NCBI GenBank assembly: GCA_038501195.1
Contig: JBBPUQ010000007.1
Span: forward strand, 248,001 to 312,000
DNA length: 64,000 bases
Direction of reading: 5' to 3'
DNA from: Nemania diffusa
Lineage: Eukaryota; Ascomycota; Sordariomycetes; Xylariales; Xylariaceae
Shown: piece by piece, positions 48,831-59,811 of the stretch
How positions within the stretch are numbered: the first letter of the stretch is position 1
Layout of the letters: every line of letters starts with the position of its first letter
Made by a program: the position numbers and the translations under genes
Notes under the pieces: generated by a model
Told to the model about the DNA's origin: nothing
The model's database searches: none
What the model saw: only the letters and a program-made list of their open reading frames with translations

Positions 48831-50705
48831 GACGAGACGGCGGTTCGGTTCCAATGCAGCTCGTCGGCTCGGCCTCAAGAATTCGATCCCAAACATCTCA
48901 AACCCCTCGGAAAGTGCCGGGTATAGCTTATTCGCATTTCCATGACATCCTAGTCGGCATGAACCTAGAGTACCCGGTGCGATCCCCGAGTTCCCCGCCT
49001 GATTTACGCTGTCTGTTGAACTCCAAATAATTTTTCTGGCATGATAGTATCAATCTGAGATGGCTCGCCGTCTCAATTGCTGACTATCCAACCTAGTTCG
49101 GGCTCCACACCAAGTCGCCGACTGCCGTCTTATCCCGCTCCCATATATGCCCGACAGCCAGAATCAGCTGTCTAGTGGGCTCGAGCCGGCATTGTGCGCG
49201 ATTTGTCCGCACTTGGTGCCTAGCAAAACTGTATAGCTTTAGGTACCGTTTGCCACCCCGAGCTTGGACCTACCACGTAACAGGTATCGCTTTGCCAGTT
49301 GATCGCACGAGAAAATGCCTTGTATAGCAGATCCCGAAAGTCTTGCCTAGCGCAGGTACTTGACACAGTAGGTCGTGTACCTAGGCGGCATAAGACGGTA
49401 GATAGAGAGAAGCGCCCCCTGCACTCGGTGTCTAGATGGCTCCATAAGTGAGCAAGTTATGATTCACTCGCTTTGAAGTAGACGGCCATGATGGGTCGTA
49501 TGATGCGTAATACTTTTTTTTGAAAAAATTAAAAAAGTATTAGGGGTATATGATAGGGGTGCGTGAGGTAGGGATTGTCTTCAGTTTCTTCTCGGCAACT
49601 TTTGGTAGTTGCCTTAAGATCAAGGGGAATTGGGGAAACAAAAGAGAAGATGTGTGTCGTAAAAATGGTAATTTTTATAAGAATTGAGTTGGTACTTTAG
49701 AAGAGAGAAGTTGGTCTGTTGAAGTTGCGGACGACGTTAAATAATAAGTGTTGTTGATGCTGAGCACGCAATCGCCCCTGTCACCATCGCCGATGGGTGC
49801 ATCCGCCGTCCGTCGTGATAGCCGGCAGTGATTTTGCCTGGTGGACCATGTAAGCCAGGTATCTAGGTACCTAAAATGATAGTACTTACGTAGTATGCGG
49901 GGGCTTCCGCCAATTCGCCCGACATCGAACTATCTGCAGATTCCCTTGGGGTTTTTCCTCTTCTTGTTGTTCAAAATAAGAGATTGCTTGAACGGAATAA
50001 ATAGTTAAAATATGTAAACAATTTTTATTGTATCACCAAATCTATCTAGTTATGTTACAGGCCAATATGGGACAATACTAAGTAAGACAAGTGGATAGAT
50101 AATGTTAATTACCCCGAAAAAACCACTAGCTAGTGCCACTGTTGAAAGTGTGGCTGAAACAGAATATATTCATAGGAAATCCAATCCAATCTACATAGGT
50201 ACCTAGTCCAATCTTTCTTTCCCTGGACTCTAGAGGACCTAATTACTACAATCAATCACCAGATATTATAGTAGAGGGATCTGCGTAACTGTGGCAGCGC
50301 AAAGGCGATAGAGAAGTCTAGATCCCAGTAGCTGCCAATTACTCGGTATTCCTTTCATGTGATAGGTAATCAGCACAGTTAGCTTAGCCGTATTCATTCT
50401 AGCTTAGTCTTCAGCCATAACATAGCCACAATAGCGATTTGCCATGGGATTAGGGGAAACCACATTGTATATGCGTAAAGTGCCTTGAGGCCTATAATGA
50501 GTAAATATAAGACAATAAGCCACTTCATAAATGCTGTCACTGGTTTTGAAGTGGCTTTAGAAAATCTGATGCTGGGCAGTATTGGTGTGTGCAGCTGAAG
50601 CTGCAATGCTCTAGGAAACTTTATTAGTTTCTAGATCCCATATTACTCTGTGCCTCCAACGTTATCTCGCCATCATTGTCATTATTTCTTCACCATCATC
50701 CTGTG
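48831..50705. other. Intergenic; contains an A/T hairpin
   Basis: At 49508-49542 a near-perfect inverted repeat TAATACTTTTTTT...AAAAAAGTATTA with a very short loop could form a hairpin. TAGGTACCTA palindromes lie at 49864-49873 and 50196-50205. A small minus-strand frame with two hydrophobic stretches (ATG near 50526, ending 50394) is too weak to call. Confidence 0.45.
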
Positions 50706-53700
50706 ATGGCTTCTATTCCCCCATCTTCATCGGGCTTAGCCCCGGAACACCTTCAGCTATCCCGAACGGAGGCTATCAACTACTTAGTCTCAGATACTTT
50801 CCGTGAAAGCCTGCAAGAACTACCTGCTGGAATAGAGAGGTCAAAGCGGCTCGGGACTATCTCAGAAGCCTTGTTCAAGGATTCCCAACTCTCAAAATCT
50901 CTCGATTCTCTGAATCATGCCATTCGGTTTGCGCGTGAGGCACTAGAAGAGCTTCCTAGCGGCCACGAGGATATAGTAGACTTGGCAGATAGATTTATTT
51001 TCTTTGCGCAGACCAAGGCTATTTTTGCACCTGGCACGGAATCAACGGACGGCTATATTGTCGCCATTGAGGTTGCAATTGACGCCACACAGAGTGGCCT
51101 TGCTCATGATTATCTTGTGCAACGACTGGGCTGGGCTTACTGGGCACGATTCGAGAAGAGCAAAAGCACCGAGGACTTGGAAAACACAATCTCTTACATC
51201 AAGACGATCGTAGAAACGCTAGATAATGTTGTGCCCAACTCAACCCTAGTTTTAGGAGTCGCGCTTCATACGCGCTTCACTCGTACCAAAGTTGTTGATG
51301 ACCTTAATGAGGCAATCAAGCTACTCGAGACTACCCTCCAAGATCCCACCGCAGGCGGCGATAACAGACATATTTTCTTAATACAGCTTCTTCAATGCTG
51401 CCTCGATGGGACTCGACATGGCGATGCAGTTACAGGTATCGCTCGACTAGCCAAGAACGCCAAGTTTGCACTCCCCGACATTCCAGAGGGGGATAAAAAG
51501 GACTTTGTCGAGGACCTGTTGTCTAAGGCGGAAACCACATTAGAATTATTGCAGCAACGGCCAACTCTGAACTCTATCTTCAAAGAATTAGGCGACTTGA
51601 ACCTGAACGCGGAAGCGAGCCCAGCTCCTATTGGTAAGACGCATGTTCCTGCCGAGCTATACAGCGTCTCCCCTGTCGGGAAGAATCTTATTCGTACTTT
51701 GGAGCTGCTTCCTGGCCAAAGAGATGATGAGATCTTCTGCAAGCTAGCTACCGCGAATTTAAACAGCGATAGTCAATTCGAAGTATGTCATAGAATCACC
51801 CAGATTTTGGGTCAGCTTTCTAACCTCTAGACTAGGCACTTTCTTATACCTGGGGCGACCTTGACAAGGTAACTGAAATCACTATTGGGCAATCTAAATG
51901 CCTAATCACCGTGAACCTTTCACTTGCTCTCCGTCGTCTTCGTTTTCCGCGTACCTCACGAATACTTTGGGTTGATGCTGTCTGTATCAATCAAAAAGAC
52001 ACAGATGAAAAAACTCAGCAGGTTGCGATAATGGGCGATATTTACTACGCAGCTTCCCAAGTGTTAGCCTGGGTAGGAGAGCCATCTATTGATGCCAAGC
52101 CTACCCCGGTTGGGGAATCCAATAACCTTCCGCAAGAACCCCAAAATCTGGACTGGTACACAGATAATGACATTCCGCTAATGAGGCAGTTCTTTACTAA
52201 TGAGCACACTTTCGATGATTGGCCTACAATAGGGGCTCTGTCAACACTGTCGCTACTCGCCCGGGGTACTCACTTGAACACCTTGCCGTTCTTTCAAGAT
52301 CCTCGTTATGTTGGTTTTAATATTGGGATTTACCCCTCGGAGTTGTGGCAAAAGAGCTCCAAGGCTCTAATAAGTCTCCTGGAAAGTCCTTACTGGAGCC
52401 GAGTCTGGATCGTCCAAGAGATGGTTCTGGGTCGTCGCGTACTGATTCATTACGGGAGACATATTCTTCCTCTCCAGCTTTTCATTGACGCTGAGAAGTC
52501 TATGCGTGAACACTACTATAGGTGTTGCTATGAGCATTGTGCCTCGATGCCTAATAATAGGTGGTCTAACTTGTACAGTATACTAATAGACTTATCTACC
52601 ATTCGTCAAATTAGCAGGATGAGGAACTCACGAGCGCTTCATAATGAATTAGATTTGTTCGATACAGTCCTGGGAGGCGTTGATTTTAGGGAGGCGACAG
52701 ATCCAAGAGACCAGGTGTACGGACTTCTCGGGCTCGTTAGCGGACATATAGAAGATGGATTACTACAGCCAGACTATTCTCTCTCCGTATCAGAAGTCTA
52801 TGCTCGCGCGTGTTATAAAATCATGCAGCACTCCAAGGACTTACGGCTAATATCATATGCCGATAGGCAAAGCTATATCGATGCTCTCCCATCTTGGTGT
52901 CACGACTTCAATGGAAGCTCTTCATTCAACCCCAACCCTTATTGCTGGGACCTCTTTAGCGCCTACAGTGGTGAGAGGTTCAACATGGAGCTTCACCATG
53001 ACACTGAGCTACATGTTAATGGATATCACCTCGACGTCATAACGCATATCACGGAAGCTCGAACCCCTGAAAGCATATCCGTTTCCTCTTTGTCAAGGTG
53101 GATAGATGGATGTCTTAAGCTTGTCTTAAAGAAATGTGCAACAAAGGAAAAAGGATACCTTTATAGTCAACAGATTCATGTTGATCAAGCCTTGGGTAGA
53201 ACACTCATTGGAGACACAGTCACCTGCAGCGATGGCTCAACTCGTCGAGCTGTAGTTAAAGATATTGAACTGTTCTATGGATGGGCTGAATGGGTCCGTA
53301 GTAGCATCCCTCCGGAGATGAGAGACTGGGCCGCTCGTGATCACCCTTCAGTGTTTCACGAGGTCAGTAAGAGCTTTCTTGATAGGACACAGTCGAGAAA
53401 ATTGTTTATCACCAAAGATGGCAGAATGGGTACCGGAGTTGCCACTGTATTTGGGCAAGAAAAACATGTCTTGGTTGGAGACCATGTGTTTCTGCTACAA
53501 GGCTCGAATGTCCCTGTTGTTCTTCGACCTCTCACCCCAAAAGTTGAGGATGAAGGCCCTCTCTCCTCAGGTGCTGTAGCGACTGCCTCAGCTAAGCCAA
53601 AATATGCCTTTGTTGGAACCGCCTACGTCCATGGAATCATGGATGGCGAAGCTTGCCCCTCTGACGACTTGTTTAGCACTATCGCTCTCGGCCAATACAC

Positions 53701-54085
53701 CAAGCCGGACCCAGCAACAAACGCGCTGATGAGAGATGCACTCCGGATGTCCCTTATGCTGGGTCACGGATCTGCGCAATCGAGTCTAGGTCAGACGGCA
53801 TATGCGCCCAATTCTCAGGACAGCGAAGACAAAGTCCACGCACCAGACGATAAGGCGACCGGCATTGATGCAGAAGCCTTGATTTTCCCAGATGGTAGGG
53901 AGTGGGACGATTCACTCAAACGGATACCTCCCCATAGAGTGTTTCTCAACGCCCTGTACCAGGACATGCCTACAACAGAGGAGGGATGGCAAGCGTTTGA
54001 GGAGGAAATGGAGATGAAATTGAGTAATAACCGGGAGGCCAAAGAAAATTTTAGAGATTCCCAGGATAGCTCCTCACCTAGATAG
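50706..54085 (+). CDS. HET-domain (heterokaryon incompatibility) protein with long helical-repeat N-terminus, 1108 residues
   Basis: Exons 50706-51782 and 51836-54085. The 53-bp intron (GTATGT donor, TTCTAAC branch, CTAG acceptor) joins NSDSQFE to ALSYTWGD, the hallmark entry to the HET domain. The HET core follows: ILWVDAVCINQKDTDEKTQQ (about 402-421), VLAWVGEP, SPYWSRVWIVQEM (about 544-556) and ATDPRDQVYGLLGL. HET domains trigger cell death after fusion of incompatible hyphae and have structural similarity to TIR domains. Residues 1-320 are unusual: helical TPR-like units, for example SKSLDSLNHAIRFAREAL, HDYLVQRLGWAYWARFEKSK, STEDLENTISYIKTIVETL and ALHTRFTRTKVVDDLNEAIK. They resemble the repeats found in fungal NLR and CHAT proteins. 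The start was chosen at MASIPPSS, the first ATG. No frameshift or stop, so the gene is likely functional. Confidence 0.88.
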
Positions 54086-54861
54086 AGCAGATAGTAAATA
54101 ATTTGATAGTTGTTACTAGTAACATCATCGAAAATTAAGAGCCATCATGTATACTGTATCGCTCACCTACTTTCCAACAATTCTTTCTGTTGTTGACATT
54201 TTAATTACGAATTTTAGTCTATAGATCTAAGCTGCCTAAATACTATTTACAGGAGAACATGTCTTACGCATTTTACATGGATAAGTCCCTAACTTTAAAC
54301 AAAGAGGAGAAACGTACAATGAGGCCGCCATGTAGCCCATGCTATAAGTTACTGCGCCAGAATCTTCTTTTGTATACAATACAATCTTAACATTATGGAT
54401 GCTGCCAAGTCTATAAACGTCGCATATGTTTTTAAACAAAAAGGTAGATAAAGGATTGAGCTGGACGCCGAACCGAACTTCACTACATCTGTTAGCCTTG
54501 ACGTAGACGTCTACGTTTCTTTTTGCTACAGGACGAGGTTTATATTTACTCACATGAAATACTATGTTGCATAAAATATTTATAGATTTTCGCCATTATA
54601 CATCATAGGTATCCTAAAATAAGTACAGGGATATCTTCTTATTAAGCGCCATCCATTGTAGGTGAGGGTTGACCTTACTGATTGATGCTTTTTCACAGTA
54701 TAACTCGGCTTATGAAAATGAATGTCTACGGTCAGCTTTTATGCTACAGTTTTAAATACATGTTATGTTTAGTACTGTTGTCAATGGGACAGTTTTAGAT
54801 TACAAAAATGCTAAATATTTCGCTATGCTATAAAGTTGAGCTAGCTATCTAGGACTACTAC
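54086..54861. other. Intergenic between convergent genes
   Basis: AT-leaning but not RIP-like. A 105-codon minus-strand frame (54236-54553, ATG start) has four or more Cys but no recognisable family, and it overlaps the likely 3' UTRs. Not called. Confidence 0.4.
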
Positions 54862-55245
54862 CTAAGCATTTCGGGATCGCTCAGCAGCGCGGCAATCATC
54901 ACAACGTGATCGTGGTACCTCTGGGTCTCCCATTACAAGATATGTTCGTCTGTTAGCATTTGGTTGCAACTTCGCAAATCTTGGCAAATGACCGCAACGA
55001 TGGTGGGCCGAAGCTCCACAAGATGGGCAATCAACTCGATGAGTTCTGTCATGCAAGTCTCGTATACAGTTATACCCAAATGCGTGCCCACATGGAAGAA
55101 CTGTAAATGCCTCAATGTCGGTACCATTCGGGTGCTTATGAACCGCAAGTCGGCAGTGACATATTGCGCAGTCGCACTTAATGAAGCCGCCGCCTTGCAT
55201 GACGCTAATCCAGTCGCTGGTTTGGTTTCCACGATGCGATGCCAT
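54862..55245 (-). CDS. RING-finger protein, 127 residues
   Basis: Single exon from the ATG at 55245. The zinc ligands follow RING order: C26-x2-C29 (CDCAIC), the C52-G-H54-x5-C60 cluster (LPCGHAFGYNC) and C73-x2-C76 (CPSCG). Additional Cys/His pairs (HHRCGH at 81-86, CDDC at 115-118) might bind another zinc. The CGHAFGYNC form, with C-x-H-x5-C spacing, is one I recall from small fungal RING proteins. It probably acts as an E3 ubiquitin ligase or an adaptor in ubiquitin transfer; the substrate is unknown. No signal peptide or membrane segment. It faces the HET gene tail to tail, and its upstream side borders a RIP-degraded block. Confidence 0.78.
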   Translation of the reverse strand: MASHRGNQTSDWISVMQGGGFIKCDCAICHCRLAVHKHPNGTDIEAFTVLPCGHAFGYNCIRDLHDRTHRVDCPSCGASAHHRCGHLPRFAKLQPNANRRTYLVMGDPEVPRSRCDDCRAAERSRNA

Positions 55246-55600
55246 TGTTTAGACTCGGCGTGAAGGAGTCGAACAAAGAGTGTAGAAGAATGGGGGGATG
55301 ATAGTCAATACCACTCAGGAGGTATGTCTAGATTTGTACTAGGTTGGTGAATGTGTCTCGTACTTACTAGTCGATGCTGATAGATGGAGAGAGCTAGAAA
55401 TTTGGTTGAAAGCAGAAAAAAAGGTGCTTAAATACTTCGAAAGACCAAAAAACAAGAACTTTGTTCAAGAACTCACACTGAAACCAATTCCGCTGTTCGA
55501 AAACTCTTTATTAAATCATTAAGACTAAAGCGGATCATTAAGAGCGCAGCAAAGGCCTGGTGAAACAACGACCCGCTAGTACTAAACAAGAAAAGCGAAA
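55246..55600. other. Upstream region of the RING gene
   Basis: Normal-composition sequence grading into the AT-rich block. No gene. Confidence 0.4.
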
Positions 55601-55604
55601 ACGT

Positions 55605-57715
55605 AGAAGTTATCCAATTTTACAGCTACGAAACAATCGAAGCTAAATATATTTTAAATTGCTGCTTAAAAGCTTTTTAGTTTTTTTAAAACATATTAAA
55701 TAAGTATTTTGAGTATTTAATAAGCTATAAAAACTACAACTAATATTATAGTAAATTTTATTATTATAAAGCTAAAAAATACTGTTTATATAAAAAAATT
55801 AATAAATAGTAAAATTTTTATTTTAAAACTTATAACTATTTAGTATATTGTATAAGTTTACAATATTAATAATAATATTAGTTAAAACTGCTACAACTTA
55901 AACTTAAACAAAATAGTTAAAAATAAAATAAAAATAGCTAGTTTATAAAATTTTATAAGCTAAACTTATAAAACTTGTATAAATATAACAGCTATTTTAT
56001 ATAACTATTATAAAACTTTAAAAAGTTTTAAAAATTTTATATAGTTATAAAATATTTTATTAAAATATGTTTTTTGTTTATAATATAAAAAATGTGCTAT
56101 AAAAACTGCTTAAAACTTTTTAAAAAAAACTTAAACTTTAAAAACTTAAAACTAAAAATAGTTACTTTAGTTTTATTTGCAGTATAATAAATATATTTTA
56201 AATAGCAGCAACTTTTAAAAAATTTATTTTAAAAAAAATTGTTTTTAACTATATATTAGAAACTTTTTTTATTTGTAAAAACTTTTTTTTATTTTTATTT
56301 ATTATAATTAAGTTTTTATACAACTTATTTTAAAGCAAAAATTTTTAACTTATTGTTTTTTTTTTTAAATTTAAATAAACTTTAGTTTAACTATTTAAAA
56401 AAAAATATATAAATTTTAAATTATTATTAAAACTAATTTAGTAATATTAATAATAAATAAACTATTAAACTTTTTTATAATAAAATAAATAGTTGTTATA
56501 AAAAATATTATAATTTAATATATAGTGCTAAAAGTACAAGCTATATTAATTTTTTAAATAAAACGTTAAATTTTAAACAAAGCTAAAACTTTTAGTTATA
56601 AATACTTTTATAAAAAAAACTAAGTAAATATACTGCTTTATATATTTTATTTTAAATAAAAAAACTTGTTTAAAATTGCTTTAAACAAAAAAATTTATTT
56701 AGAACAAATATTTATTAGTTTTAAATCGGCTTTAAAACTGCAAATTTTAAACTTGTTTTTTAACTTTTAAAAAAAGTTTTAAAAGTTTATAACTTTAATA
56801 TATTACTATTAAAAAAAAAAAAAAAATTTTTTTTAAACTTTTAAATTTTTTTAGTTAATTAACAATAATATTTGTTTTTATTATTATTTATAAAAGTTAT
56901 TAATTTTTTACTTTTATATTTATAATAAAAAAGTTACTATTTTTTTTATTACTAAAAAAATAAATAGTTTTTTAGTTTTTGCTTTTTTTTTTTTTGCTAT
57001 TAAAAATTGCTACTTTTTTATTTCAAGTTTGCTATATATTTTTAATACTTTTACTGCTTTTTTTTTTTTTTTTTTGTTTATAGTTTGTTATTTTGGTTTT
57101 TTTATTTGCTTTTTCGTTTAAATCTTTTTTCTGTTTATTTGCTTTCTTTTCTAAAAGTAAACTTTTTATTATTTATGCTTTAATTTTTCTTTTTATTTTT
57201 ATACTTTTTGTTTTTTATATTCTCTGTTTTATACGTTATATTTTATATTTCTAAGTGTTTTTAAGCATTTTTATTACTTTTTATTGCTTTAGCAATACTA
57301 TAAAATTTAATTTTTATTATTTAAATCATATTTAATAAAATTATTTAATATTATTTTTTAACTCTTTAAATATAATATTTTTTTTAGTTTTATAAGTATA
57401 AAAAAGTTAGATATAACATATAAAAAAGTTTATTTTTTTATGTACTATTAATCCGTTTAAACTATATTATATTATTAAATAAACTGTATTATATCTTTTT
57501 AAACAAACTAAATATATAAAGCATAGAAGTTTTAATTAAAATAAACACAAAGTTATAACTTAACTATTTACGAAATGAAAATATAGCTACTGAAGCTACT
57601 ATATATATAAAGTAAAATAGTAAACAGCTAGCTACGTTTATAGTACTTTTGTAAAAGCTAGAATTAACTGTTACGCAGTTTAAACCCTAGATGTTAAAAA
57701 CAATCTATTTATCCA
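55605..57715. mobile_element. RIP-degraded AT-rich block, about 2.1 kb, element type unresolved
   Basis: Abrupt fall to almost pure A/T with TpA-rich composition and no open frame, like the two larger RIP blocks. The transitions to normal sequence lie near 55605-55640 and 57540-57715. TTATCCA occurs at both edges (55610-55616 and 57709-57715) and might be a duplication, but the right copy sits in an ATCC tetranucleotide run (57712-57727), so this is weak. I found no LTRs or terminal inverted repeats. Confidence 0.5.
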
Positions 57716-58714
57716 TCCATCCATCCAAGATTTGGTTTTACAATATAACTTAGCAATAGTTTTCAACAGTAAACATTAGCACACCTTTATAAAGAGACTA
57801 TTTGATATATATTCTCTAGGCCTATAACATTCAATTATGACCAGAAGTTAGAGTTGCCTGGTTGCTTTGCGATTTCGGTTGCACCGAGGAGAAACTTAAG
57901 GTGCGGGCCTTTGTCTATGTCACATTTTGAGCGAAACACTATAGCGAAACATAACTAAATAATGACAGTCTGCTATTAAGCTGATACATATTGTGCAAGT
58001 ATTTCTTCTTTAGTCACTATGAAGAAAAAAGCCATCTTTGAATGAGAAAGAGAGCGCATTGAATATCTCTCACCTAATCCAACCATCTTCATCGTGATTG
58101 CCTCGACCTCTTGCGATTAGTTAGACACACAATTACTTACCGGAGAATGTGGAGAATATACGTGGCGAATAGCATATTATCAAACTATAACTAATATTAA
58201 GATATGTTAAGCGATATTCAATGATCTTAAGCATTCATTCCGACTCCCTATTAGGTCAGCTCTATGCCAATCCAGATGGTGTGGGCCGGGCTTCGGTGAT
58301 GTGGGATGCCAAGTAATTAAGGATGGAGGGTCTTGCCATCACACTATGCCTAAATCGATTACAGGCTAGGCTTAATGAGGCATGATATAACCTTGGCAAC
58401 GTTTGGTAATGAATGACCAACTTTACAAAGTGATGCTCTGGCCGCAACTTACTAACTAATACACTAGGGACTAGCCATATTACAACATATCTTAATTTTC
58501 ATAACCATCATTACGTGACGCTCGTAACAGCGAAACTTTTCATCATCTCTTGAAATCAAGATCTGAAGTTAGTTTACGTTGATAATAGTCTTGATAAGTT
58601 TACAAATCTGGCGGAGAGCTTGTTAGAAGGTTTAGTGGCGTATGGAACAAGCAAGGAGATGACAGCAATCGATTAATATGGAAGAATAGAAAATATCACG
58701 ACTACTTGAGTCAA
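57716..58714. other. Intergenic, no supported gene
   Basis: Begins with (ATCC)4. The remainder is ordinary, slightly AT-rich sequence upstream of the isochorismatase-like gene. Confidence 0.4.
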
Positions 58715-58722
58715 TATAAATA
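58715..58722 (+). promoter_or_regulatory. TATA box of the isochorismatase-like gene
   Basis: TATAAATA about 140 bp upstream of the ATG at 58858, followed by CT/CA-rich sequence typical of fungal 5' leaders. Confidence 0.45.
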
Positions 58723-58857
58723 AAACCAAAAATTTCCTCATAAACAAATACTCTATATCTTGTAAGTACACATTAAGCTCTCACATTATCAGCTCCCACA
58801 GTCTCGCCTCAGCGCCCAAGTCATTCGCCGCTCCAAAGCATCCCACAATCCGCCAAC

Positions 58858-59811
58858 ATGAGAGTCAGTTGCAACTATGCCCTACTGTTAGTAGCTGCAG
58901 TCAATGCGTATACAAGTCCACCATTCAAGTATGAACGGCTCGAAAAGAATGATAGTGTGAGTGATTCATAGTTGGACGCTTTTCGTGGTCACTTAACTGA
59001 CTCTGTAGGCCCTGGTAATCCTTGATATGCAGGAGGGACTATTCAGTCTATCTCGAGATTACGACGCAGTCCAGTATCGTAACGCGATGTACGCTCACGC
59101 TGAGCTTGGCAAAATTTTTAACCTCCCTGTAGTTATGACTACGTCCGCCCAAACAGGTATGCATCCCAATCTTTCTGTGGCAACTCACGAGTAGCTGCGG
59201 AGGACCAGCGAATAGTCGGAATTATCAGAGGCTAACGGATACTTTACCAGGCCCTAATGGCCCACTACCAAACGAGTTCTTAGAAATGTATCCAGACGTT
59301 TCGGTCGTTCAACGGCAGGGTGAGGTCAACGCCTGGGATAATGCCGAGTTCAGGGATGCTATCAGAGCCACCAACAAATCCCAGATTATTATTGCCGGTA
59401 TTGTTACTGATGTCTGTAAGTTAGCCTAATATCTTCAATATTTCGCGCCATTCTCGTTTTCCAGGACCGCTTCTCTAATTATGTTTTATCAAAACAATAG
59501 GCACTACGTTCTGTGCGCTCTCCCTTCGCGAGGCCGGATACAGCGTCTGGGCAAATCACGAGGCGTCAGGCACAACATCTATTGACATTCGCGAACAAGC
59601 CAATGACCGCATGCGCGAAGCTGGAGTTCACGTTGTGTCCTACTTTGCCGTCGTTTGCGAGCTCATGCGTGACTGGCGCCATTCTCCCGGCGCTGCTGAG
59701 TTGCTCCCTGTCCTCGACCGATATTTCCCAGCTTATGGGATGGTTACTCGTGCCCATCTCGCTGCGATCAAGAACGGTACGATTCAACCGGGACAGGAAG
59801 CTATTCCTTAA
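58858..59811 (+). CDS. Secreted isochorismatase-like (YcaC-type) cysteine hydrolase, 240 residues
   Basis: Four exons: 58858-58956, 59009-59156, 59251-59415 and 59501-59811. The donors are GTGAGT, GTATGC and GTAAGT, and CTAAC branch sites are visible. The 723 nt are in frame. Residues 1-18 (MRVSCNYALLLVAAVNAY) look like a secretion signal. The family core follows: ALVILDMQEGLFSLSRDYD (the catalytic Asp), LPVVMTTSAQTGPNGPLPNE, VNAWDNAEFRDAI and IIIAGIVTDVCTTFCALSL, with the nucleophilic Cys split over the last splice. The YcaC-like C-terminal block (VSYFAVVCELMRDW) is also present. The substrate is unknown. YcaC-like members are usually intracellular. Secreted isochorismatases of plant pathogens lower host salicylate, so an extracellular role is possible here but inferred only from the leader. 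Confidence 0.87.

Noticed and set aside
50394..50606. 70-codon frame with hydrophobic segments
   Set aside because: Its first codon is TTG; the ATG-started part is only about 44 residues and unsupported.
54236..54553. 105-codon minus-strand frame
   Set aside because: Lies in the probable 3' UTR between convergent genes, with no family resemblance.
55532..55540. GGATCATTA as in the 18S rRNA 3' end
   Set aside because: The neighbouring bases do not match the conserved 18S tail or ITS, so this is a chance 9-mer.
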